Assembly (NCBI GenBank): GCA_009760855.2
Contig: WPIO01000008.1
Location: 4,407,501 to 4,440,000, forward strand
DNA length: 32,500 nucleotides
Source of the DNA: Cristatella mucedo
Lineage: Eukaryota; Bryozoa; Phylactolaemata; Cristatellidae
Direction of reading: 5' to 3'
Every line of letters starts with the position of its first letter. Position 1 is the stretch's first letter. The position numbers were made by a program, and so were the translations under genes. Shown here in pieces: positions 1-17,800 of this stretch. Under the pieces are notes generated by a model. That model saw nothing but the letters and a program-made list of their open reading frames with translations, was not told the origin of the DNA and searched no databases.

Positions 1-726
1 GTTGGTCCATGCATTTGCAACATCCCGTCTTGATTTCTGTAACTCACTGCTTGCTGGCCTACCGGCATGTGCAATCAGGCGATTACAGATGGGGCAAAAC
101 TCGGCAGCTAGGCTTGTCTGTCGTGAGCGTCGCAGTTGCCAAATCACACCACTTCTCGCCGACCTGCACTGGCTACCAGTCAAGCAACGGATCGACTTCA
201 AGGTCTTTTCGCTCACTTTTAGGTCATTTCATTCTTTGACTCTAACCTATCTCTCAGATATACTCCCACCATCAGGCCAAGCATCGTACCATCTGCTTTT
301 CGGAATCCAACAGTCTAGAAATACCTCGTACAAACCTTAAATCCTTTGGAGACCGTGCATTTAGTTCGTACGCTCCCAAAGCCTGGAACTCCCTCCCGAC
401 CTGCATCAGAACATCCCCCGACCTGACCACATTTAAAAAGAACATAAAACACACCTATTTAGGACAGCATTTAGAGGGTCCCTGTGATTCGTCCTTGACG
501 TACTTATGCGGGCTGACACTGTGCATGCTGCCACTAACCACGTTTGCATGCTGACCCTGTGCATGTCACCCCTAACCAAGTTATTCATTTTGTTTGTTTA
601 TCAAGCATGATATTACTCAGCATTCAATCGCTTTTCCCTTTGCAGCAAATGTACAGCACCTAGAAAGAGATTGAGTTCTCTGAAGGCACTTTATCAAGTG
701 TATTATTATTATTATTATATTATTAA
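1..726 (+). mobile_element. L2-like LINE, 3' end of a copy cut by the window edge, frameshifted
   Basis: This covers the C-terminal part of the reverse transcriptase ORF, its 3' UTR, the terminal hairpin and the (ATT)n tail at 701-724. The peptide [20 protein letters not shown], then [10 protein letters not shown] and [14 protein letters not shown], is the conserved thumb/C-terminal region of L2/CR1-group ORF2. Compared with the copy at 3790-4990 there is a one-base insertion near 270 and further indels near 440-450, so it cannot encode a working protein. It lies antisense in intron 7 of F8A. Confidence 0.9.
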
Positions 727-873
727 AGACCAACAAATACAGTTAGCCAGACCGCGCGATACAGTAACACAAATAAAGATGAGCTACTTGGAAGGGAATG
801 AGGGAGTATGAGAGAGAGAAAGAGAGACACGGAGAATAAGATTGACAGACGGAGGCGTAGCGAGAGTAAGTGA

Positions 874-917
<44 letters not shown>

Positions 918-1053
918 GAAAGACAGAGTGAGAGAGAAAGTGAGAGCAAGGAAGGGCAGCCACACAGCTCTGCCATGTTGATGCGATGGGCGCCTAGTAT
1001 TATTGCGGCTCGGCCCGGGTGCATGCTTGTGAATGCCGTGCAATTCGGCTCAC
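720..1053. repeat. F8A intron 7: purine-rich simple sequence
   Basis: An (AG)n run lies at 881-912 within degenerate GA-rich DNA at about 808-945. On the F8A sense strand it is (CT)n. Nothing coding is supported. Confidence 0.85.
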
Positions 1054-8276
<7,223 letters not shown>

Positions 8277-8402
8277 TCACGCAGCGGATCGCAAGAAGGC
8301 GGAGCCGGAAAAGGCTAGCTAACAGCGACTCCACTAGCCGTGTTATCGACCTTGAAAGTACTCGAGGTTACTTCCCTTGGGCGTGACTGAACGCTGCGTT
8401 TA
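8277..8402. promoter_or_regulatory. Shared bidirectional promoter of F8A and METTL23
   Basis: Only 126 bp separate the two divergent start codons, and each start has an in-frame stop just upstream. No TATA box is evident. The sequence CCGGAA at 8305-8310 fits an ETS-family (GABPA-type) core, typical of bidirectional housekeeping promoters. Flanking sequence is CpG-rich. Both 5' UTRs must fit in this interval, or the transcription start sites interleave, or an upstream non-coding exon exists. Confidence 0.75.
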
Positions 8403-8492
8403 ATGGGTAGTGACCATGCGTTGGCCTGCCTCAGGACTTTCACCTTCACCGACATCAGGGACGGCTGTGGCGTTAGCGTGCTGATTCCCGAG
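8403..8492 (+). CDS. METTL23: METTL23 exon 1 (start codon)
   Basis: 30 codons ending in GVSVLIPE, with donor CCCGAG|gttagg in phase 0. The N-terminal strand FTFTDI plus VSVLIPE corresponds to the first beta strands of the longer vertebrate isoform. Stop TGA at 8388-8390 is in frame upstream. Confidence 0.88.
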
Positions 8493-11174
8493 GTTAGGCA
8501 TGCAGCTGTGGCGGGCAGCGGCGTCAGTACCTCTGCCGCGTTCGTCGGCTTCGACGGCTGCAGTGACGACGCGCCAGCGACGGCTTACTCCCAGCTGGCT
8601 CCGTGCCCCCCCGGCGCCACGCCGCGCACTGTTGAGTGGAAGCGCGAGAGTCGTCAGAGCTTTAGCCTCTAGCATCTAGTCGGTTCCGGTCTTCAGTAGT
8701 TCAGCAGTAGTTCAGAGTTCAGTAGCGTGCGTGCGATACATGGATAGCGACGCGCGCTACGTGTCCGTTTTTAGCATCACTCGTGTCCTCGGGCCGGCAG
8801 GTGGTGCGTCGCCGACGGCGGGAGAGCGCTGCTTTCCCGATGATAGTCTCGCGCTGTTCGCGAGACGTGCCGGGCAGTACGCAAGAAGTGTCTTAGCGCC
8901 ACGGCGCGGGAGCACCGCCGCTGCTTTAGCGGACCGTGCACCCCCTCCTCCCCCCCCCCCCCCCGCTGCCGCGTCGTCTGTCGCCAGAGCGCGGCTCTGC
9001 TGTAATGCAGGAGGTCTAGTCGCAGATTTATCAAGGAGATTAGCACGCGTGCGTTGGTTTTCATCTCGTAAAAAGTCTCAGTTATGCTCCGGTTGAATTC
9101 GCGTTGGCTTAAAGGAATACATACTAATATGTCGGCGTGCCGCGGACTTTCAAGTCGCCAGACTGGCCCACTTGTCTCACGAACGCACTGGACAAAGGTC
9201 ATGCACGGGGAATGGGGAAAGATCATGCGGGGTGTTACTGCTCGAGCTATCCACCAGTGCCGGTCGGGGCATTTTTGCATTTGACATAAATGCTTATGGA
9301 CCATAAGGACTTTCATTTGACGGTTGCCCGAGGGAAGGTGCTCTGCTCCGAAAGCATGCTTCAGCTAACTGCGTCATTGCTGTCAATAAATTGCGGGTCG
9401 AGACTTCTTGTAACATCGCCATTCATTCATTATCAAGCCTCCGAGTCAGCAAAAAACCCGTGGCTTTTAACGATGTATGGGTATGCGCAGGGTAGGCAAA
9501 TCCGCCTGTGTGTGTGCTAGTGTCGGGGCTCGTGGACGATGGCAGCGAGACAAAGAAAGAGGCCCCCACAAGCGAATTGTTGCGTTGTCGACGACGGCTG
9601 TATTGTATCGCATACAGGCAACACAAGCGAGCGTACATACTGATGTAGTTGCCGTCGTGCGTGCTGCTTCCGAGCACGTGGTGATACAAGAAAAGAGAGT
9701 AGATGGCGTGCATACTGGCCAACACATAGGCAGCAAGTGAATTTCGTGGCAAGGAACACGTCACGTGCCAGCAAGGAGCGAACGTCGGCTGGCGGCGGAA
9801 CCACGTGATGGCGATGATTCGCCCACACTAGTAAGCTGAATCAAGCAAGTTGTGATGGCGCAGTGAGACCGGAATCACGATAGAAGATGTCAGAATCAGG
9901 GCATGCTTTGATAAGTGTACGAAAGCCAAGCTAGTTCACTCTCGTTGGTGACATGGTGTCTGGATTGCTGCAATTTCCTTCATTCAGGACTCGCGAGCAC
10001 TGCCCTTAATCGACTCCAGTTGATGCAAGACAGCAGCTCGTCTGCTGTTAAGTCAACGGTGCGAAGCTGTCACATCGCACCACTTCTGTCTGAGATTTAC
10101 TGGCTCCCTACTAAGCACAAGACGACATTAGAACCCCCTCCTCTCTCTCTCTCTCTCTCCCCGCCTCTCTGGCCCCTACAAATCATCTCACTTGCTTACA
10201 CCAGCCTGCTCTCAGCCACCTCATTCCTCTTCCAGTGTGCTCTCGAATCATTCACTCATTGTCTTCTATTCGTCTCTCCTAGCGTCTCACAAAATTGCAA
10301 TATTTTGAAGATCGAGCTTTGAGCCTGTACGCACCGACAGTCCGAAATTCGCTTTTGGCTTTGGTCACCACTGCTCTCCATTGACTTAGCATCATTAAAG
10401 TCTCAGCTAAGTACGCGTCTGTTTCAGATCGGCTTTCTCGATGTGCCCCAGTAAACTTTTTGTTTGTTTGTTACGATGCTGCTTTGCTTGCACATGGCTC
10501 AGCTGATATTAATAGCCAGAGTTCCTTTGAACATAGACCGCTGCTGTTTAATGTTTGCTGTAGCAGTCTGGCCAAGTACGCCCAGCCAAGATAGTGAAAA
10601 CACCCGAATCCGAAGTCAGCTGAGCAGGCGCTTCTGTCGAGTTTCTGATGGCTGCAGGGCAGTGCTCGGCGACGCTCACTGTATTTCTGCGTTTCTTTCT
10701 CTTGCTCTCTCTCTCTCTCTCTCTCTCTCTGCAGGCACCCCAAGCCTCCTATGGCACATATGTGTGGCCGTGCGCGCCCGTTCTTGCCCAGCACGTGTGG
10801 CATCGGAGGGACTGGCTGCGAGGCAGACACGTGCTAGAGGTAGGCCGCCGCCGCTCCACGCTATCCCGTCTCGCCACGCAATCTCGCGGAAGCGAATCAC
10901 TGCCTCCGTGACTGTGACATCATCCATCTTGCAGAAGATCAGGATCGTTTGCTTGTTTGGGTGTGTGCCCAGTTGCATTGCAGCCGGATATTTTTGTCTT
11001 ATCCAAGAAGGATTGGGCGCTTTCTTGAGGGGGCCTGGTTTGCGAGGTGTTCTCGGTGAGTGTGGTCCGTCTCAAGCGCAAGTACGCCGACCATTCCAGC
11101 TGCGCCTGTCGTCAAACGTTTGTCACTGCGCAGCAAGGAGAAACCCGCTGCCCTGCTCGCCCCTGTGGGAGCGC

Positions 11175-11211
<37 letters not shown>

Positions 11212-11220
11212 CGCTATAGC

Positions 11221-11262
<42 letters not shown>

Positions 11263-11710
11263 AAAAGCAACTATCCATCGCATTGGATACCGAAATAATA
11301 TCACTTCGAGCAGGAAAAATCCTCCAAACTCAAGTTTATCGATTTGTAGTAATTTAAACACAGCTGTTGATATCGCTCTTCTTATTTTCATCTTTCTTCT
11401 CCATTACCTAATGTTCAATCCAAGGCCAAATTAAAAAAATGGCTGATGTTCATAGGCTCGAGCTATTCTGATGCGTTTATAGCATGTCCCAGAACACATT
11501 AGGCTTATGCTTTGTAGGCACGGCTTCACTCTTTTCAGCTCAGAAGACTCAATGAGTCCGTTTATGAAATCCTCAGCCAAATTCATAATGGAACCAGCTG
11601 CTTAGCACTATTCCTCCACTTGCACACACGTAACAGCTCACTTTACTTGGCACAGTTGCCTGAGTGCTGAATCTTGGGCATGCAAGTGTGTACACAAGCT
11701 GGCCCGTGGG

Positions 11711-11804
<94 letters not shown>

Positions 11805-14800
11805 AACACACACACAAACACTCACAGCAGCTCTATATGCATGCTCTGGCATCCTAATGCACACACGTACACATGAACACACACACTCTTGCACTCTATA
11901 TGCACTCACGCATGCACATGCTCATAAGCAGCCTCTAGTACAATCTCCGCTATGCGTCCAACCAGTTCACAGCGTTGGACATTCACTTGTACACTGACTC
12001 AAGCCGTGGCCTCATACGACCCATCGCCCAAACGAATGTTGCAAAGGCCATGTTTTTTTCGTGTGCCGCTTGGTGTGTTTCACCGAGCAAGCAGGTGCGT
12101 GTGAATGGCGCCTGTTTCTGTCTGCTTTCAGCTTGGTGCAGGCACCGCCTTACCTGGCATAGTGGCAGCCAGGTGCGGTGCGTCGGTGATGCTAACCGAC
12201 TCATCGTCAGCCGCAGGATCCTTACAGGCGTGCCAGAGGAGTCGGGAGGTCAACGGCCTGAGCGAAGCAGCGATCAAGATTACATCCCTGAACTGGGGCG
12301 AGTTCAGTGCGCAGGCTGCATCACTCGGCATCGCTCCGCTGCCGGAAATAATTCTCGGCTCCGACTGCTTGTACGACTCGTCTGGTGAGAGCAAGCATAT
12401 CCCGAAATGCATTTCTCATGTTAAACAAGCTTAACCGCACAGCCGACTCTAGCCTCGGAGGAAGTTCCTCTTGTGGCTATCGTTGGTAAGAGAGCAGTCG
12501 CAACGAAACAGCATAGCGACAAGCGCTCCTGCTGCTGGGGACGAGGGGCGAGCAGGGCGAGCACCGGGTCTCGGCTTGATGTGCAGCCACAAACGTCACC
12601 AGCTGCTGCCCAGAGTCTGGCAGCCTGGCGATGTTTGACGGCAGACGAAGCTGGAATGGTCGGCACGCTTGCACTTGAGGTGGACCGCACTCGTCAAGAC
12701 TAGCCAGCCAACCACCCCCTTCAAGAAAGTGCCCAATCTTTCTTGCATCGGACGAAAATATCCGGTTCTGTTTCGGTGTGCTTTGCGCCAGTACCCTGGT
12801 TTGGCCCATCACCTCGGTGCTCACCTTTAACGACCGAGGTCAAGGTGCTCACCTTTATGACCAAGGTCTTGGGCTTGAGCCCTGCGGCACTTGTGACGTG
12901 CCTGGATAGAGATTTAGTTTCAAAAGGGCGCCATGAAAACGAATATGTTTTTTTAGAAGTTCATGGCTCGGTGCATGTTATTAGCCAGAAGTCACACTAA
13001 CTTCGATTAAGTTTTCTGAGGGTGCTAACCAGTCGTGGAGCAACGTTTTCATCCAGGGGAACAAGACCTGAAAAACGTTTATGAAGGGGGCAAGACCCGC
13101 AAAATTTTCTTGTACTCATTCCAATTAATGAAAAATTATAGCACAAAACATCGAGTTTCTTCGACACGAACGACTCGGCGTTTTTTCATCGAGCGAAATT
13201 AAGACATAATATCGTTGTTGGTGCCAGTCGGTGAAGGGCACAAGAATAGGGAGCGGCCCAGATTGCTGCTGCCCCCCATCTGGCTCCACCACTGGTGCCA
13301 ACAAACTCATTATAATCAGTATCATTCTATTGCCTTAGTGTCGGAACATGCCATCTGACTGTTCGTCGTTCGTGCATAGAAACAGCTGAAAGCTGGCTCG
13401 CTGTTGGCATGCTTCGGATGATGCTGTTGCATTGCGATGGTTCTCATAGCTGATCGTTTGCCACGAGTGGAACTTTACAAGGACGTGGCTGTAGCTGGGT
13501 GCTGAAATTAGTCACGTGCACGTTAGAAATTAGTCACTTGCACAATAGAATACTTGCACATTAGAACACGTGCACATTAGAACATGTGCACACACGTAAG
13601 CCAGTGACTGTGGCTGCACGACGGCCAGCGCGGGCCGACTGGTCGAGCATTGCAAAATTGGCAATCGGGGGCTATATAAACATATGATGATGAGGGAATG
13701 CTCAAAGGCATAGAGACACCTTTCGGTGCCCGTGGACAAAGCTGCAAGTGGCACCCCTTCCCTTTGTCAAAAATTGATGCAAAATAGCTCAACCACAGAA
13801 GAAATGCAAAAAACACACTAGTAGGCCTATTGAGTCGAGAAAGTGTTAATAACTACATTAAAAATACAAGGTAGCTATCACAGCTATAAGTTAGGTGAAT
13901 TTGTCTGGCCTTGAACGTGACAAACTGGTACATTACAGTTTGAAAGTCAATATTTTTCAGCGTTTCTTTATGCTTATCAAGGCCAAATCGGAGAGCCGAT
14001 CTTGCCCCGTTGATCCTTTTAGATAAAGGAGAATTATCTTCAGCTTGCTAAGGGAACGTTCACATCTGGCAATTGATACAGCTACGGTGAGAAGAACTTG
14101 CAAGGCAACTCTCAAATTAGGAGACATCTTCTCTATAACTCACCATGAAAGACACGAGTTCCGGTGGTGTCTTTAGTGCCAAGTCGTGACGTGTGGCAAG
14201 AAGCATTTTACAGTCACATATTTTGTTGTACAGCTCTGTTCCATCAATGTCTGAACAATAGTTCCAATCTCCACGATCTAGACATTGCTGCCGGAGTTGG
14301 TCTGCTTAAGTGTGTTCAAAAGCTTCTCAATTTAATAGTAATGAGAATACACTTTCCAACAACAAACCAAATTTGTCATCATGGTCCTTTGAGCCGTGAA
14401 AACCTAGTTGTAATTTCTTGTCAGAGATAGTCTATGCTGTCCTTCATTATTCTTGAAATCTCCTTCTCTCTGTGAGACTAACATTTTTTTTAGAGTTCTC
14501 CAGAAATCTGTGCCCTTCTGAGGATTCTCTGTTTAATTTCTCTGTTTAACTTGAACTCCCCACAATTCACATCTTCTTTGGGTATCTAATAGTGATTCTT
14601 GGCACAGGTCTTCTTGAAGTCTTGACAACTCAATCTCAAGAGAGTGAAGGTCACAAGAGGAGTATTTGAAGTTCATCTTTGGATCATGCAGTCGTTTCTG
14701 AGTGACACAGTCTTCAATCTTCTTTTGGATGCTGTACCAAAGTGGCAACAGAACCAAAAAGTTAAAGTTTAAATGACAACGTAGGAGACTGCCAGCTTCA

Positions 14801-17800
14801 TTTCTTTTTTCAGGTGTTCCAGTTGCGCCCTCTGGCAGTTGCTCAAAAAGACCTACAATCCTATTTCAGCTAATCACCATTGATAGCTGTCACAGCCTCC
14901 ACTCTTGCACTCTACCTTGTTGCCGAGTCACGTTCGACAGTGATGGCAAAGACTTTCTTCAGTTCTTCTCACCCACCTCAGAGTTGATCTTGAAAAGAAT
15001 CAGTAGGTGCTTTCTATTGTTCCAAAAAAGGTAATGACAATGGAATCCTGACTTGCAGCATGAACTCCTGCCAGGTTCAAGCTGTGGTTATCACAGTTCA
15101 CAAAAGTTGCCTTCTCATTTCTGGATAGTATTCTCTTTTGGACACCTGATAAGTGGCCAGGCATGACTGCTGAGTTGTCGTAGCACAGCTAGTTAGGTAA
15201 GCCTATCATGCGTGGTCTAATAGTGTGTTGGTGCTCAGCCATGGCATGCTGGACTCACCCTTGACACTGGCAGGTAACAGGCCAGGCTCGCCCTTGGCAC
15301 TAAGCAGCCTACCAGTGGCAGGCAGGATGGGGCGAGAGGAAGGATGGGGAGGGCAGTTGGAACTCGGACGGAGGGGCTGCACGCCAGGATGGGGAGGGCA
15401 GTTGGAACTCGGACGGAGGGGCTGCACGCCACAGCGTGCTTGATAAAGTTGAAAAAATATGCACAATCCATTTTGCCTTTGGAGCTCATTGGCCTTGGCG
15501 TCAGGGGACATCTGTATCCCCCTGCCCAGCCCTTGCTGGGAGTAGGCTGCCGTAGCACGTCTGCACTTGTATTCGTAGCCATGCTTGGGTGAGCAGCTAC
15601 CTTCGAAGGATTAAAATCTGCGAGCCTGTACCTGGACTTTGCTGACTCCCCCCCCCCCCTTTGCACAGCTCTAATGCTGTGACCTCGAGCGGCAAGCTTT
15701 GCGCACATACCGAAGACCTGTTCGCCTTTTTTATGATAAATTATTGCGAAAAAAATTCATTCGAATCCCAAGAGCAGGTGCAGGCTGACCGCACTCGCCG
15801 AGAGACTGGAGCGGTAGAATAGTTGAACTTAAGTCTGGCTAAAGGTGGCCACCATGAGCCACAAGGGCTTTCCTGGGTGCCGCAAAGCGACAGGCAACCT
15901 TTCTTCGGCACTCATGCCACACGAGATACGATGTGCATATCACGTGTCACGCACACGTGATATGCACACATGCCATAGGATATCTACCAGTGCCAGTGCT
16001 CCTCCGCAATCATTCTTCCCATCTGTGCCGAGTTGATAGGCTGGGTTGCCATTTCGACTGCCATGTGAGATAGCCTGTAGTAACAGCCTTCTCGTTCAGC
16101 TAAGGCATATCGGGCTTCATGGGAAACTATTGGTGAATTTTCGTTTGCCCTTGATTGAGTTGGTTGATTTGATTGTTTGAGATACCAGCTTCACTCTGAT
16201 GGCCTAGCTGATTGATAAGTCGTCATCACCTGTCGATTCGAGGTTCCTGCTTATTCCTTCTGACTGAGTGTTCACCAGCGAGCTTAGCTCAGATCATACT
16301 TGTGAATCCGATACCTCTTCAGGGCCGACGTTAAGATATTCTGGCTCGTCTGTAAGGATGTGAAAACCAGTACACCCCATCGTCATCATACGGACACGCA
16401 CGATCCAATATCGCCGTGCATTGGAAAAATGGTCTCAACCAGAACCGCCCAGAAATGAATCAGCTGGATCAGCTAGCTTGGAAGGTTTGGACAAACTCGT
16501 AGGCCAGCTGCATCACACTCGCCAGCCTTCCACTGAAGGGGGGGACGACTTCTCGCATTTGTTGCTTGCTTAGGGCGTTTTTATCTTGCTGAGTGGAATG
16601 AATGCCGACTCGTCGCTCTGTTTAAGCTTGATAGCTGTATTGATCTTTGCCGTAGGGATGTGTAGTTGGATGCACTTATACAAACTGCACAGAAGATGAT
16701 AGGATAGACTGTATTAAATGTTTTCGACTCTATACTTCTCAGCGGGATCGAATATGCATATTTTTTCAAGCGATTATAATTCAACTAATCTATGCTGATA
16801 GGATTCTTCTGCTTTTTTTGTTAATCTACCACGGACTGTACACTTTCGTTGTTATTGTGCGACAGCATATTTTTTCATCCTGTTCCGATGGAGCAAATAT
16901 CTTGTGAGTTAATTGTTGGGCTTAATCCTTTCGCAGACTTTGAGAAGGTTATAGCCACAGTGTATTTCTTCTTATCACGGAACCCTGCTGCTGTCTTCTG
17001 GACGACGTATCAAGTACGGAGGTGCGTTTTCAATTAGCGTTCATGTTAGCATCATTGAGCGTGTTGACATGTAGTTGCTCGTGTTTTGTGTAACTTGTTC
17101 TTTTAGCTTTTTAGCTACTTCAATTTAAAAATACGGATCGATCAAAGGTGGTCTGTCATGGGGCTGGTGTACTCGGTCAGCCGAGTGACCGTTGTATACA
17201 TACCGCTCATGCTGCATACAAGCAATTCTGCAGCTGTTTTGGTACATTTCGGGATTATTATGTAAGCTCGTTGAATTGAAAAAATCCTCTAGTCGTTGCC
17301 ACTTTGAATGTATTCGCTCGGTGGGGTTTAGCGCGAAATTCTGCTCTCGATGGAAAGGAAGTGACCACGCTTGCAGGTAACTTGGCAGCCTTAGGGCCCA
17401 GTCTAGGGCTGCAGCAGAGGAGAGGCCCATCTTCATTAGAGAAATTCAGTGTGCAGATTGCTGACTTGGCTGTTGATTAGCAGATAATTAATGTGCATTT
17501 TCGTGCTGTGGTGTTCACCTGCCGCGTAGGGCAGTGGCATGACCGTTGTGAATGTTACCATTCCGAGATTTCTAAGATGAAGCTGTCAGCCTCCATGCAA
17601 AGGACAAGATGCACGATATTTGTTGGAACTAATAGCGAGTAGCTGAAGTAGGGAACTGAAGGATTTTTTGCGAGTTATCTGGCTTAACTGTCATGACATC
17701 CTGTGGCTATTACAACGATCTAGGCTGCCGAGCATTTGCAGTGAGAACAGGTGCCAGTGCACCTCCTTGGGATAAAGTACAACGAGTCGTAGGAACATCA

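Noticed and set aside
8777-9316. 179-codon minus-strand frame in the CpG-rich domain
   Set aside because: Low stop density from GC content. It spans the poly-C tract and resembles nothing known.
9915-10322. Apparent gene of 135 codons
   Set aside because: It is a decayed L2-like LINE C-terminal region with an internal (TC)n run.
11573-11909. HTHTHT and VCVCVC frames
   Set aside because: Translations of the (CA)n microsatellite.
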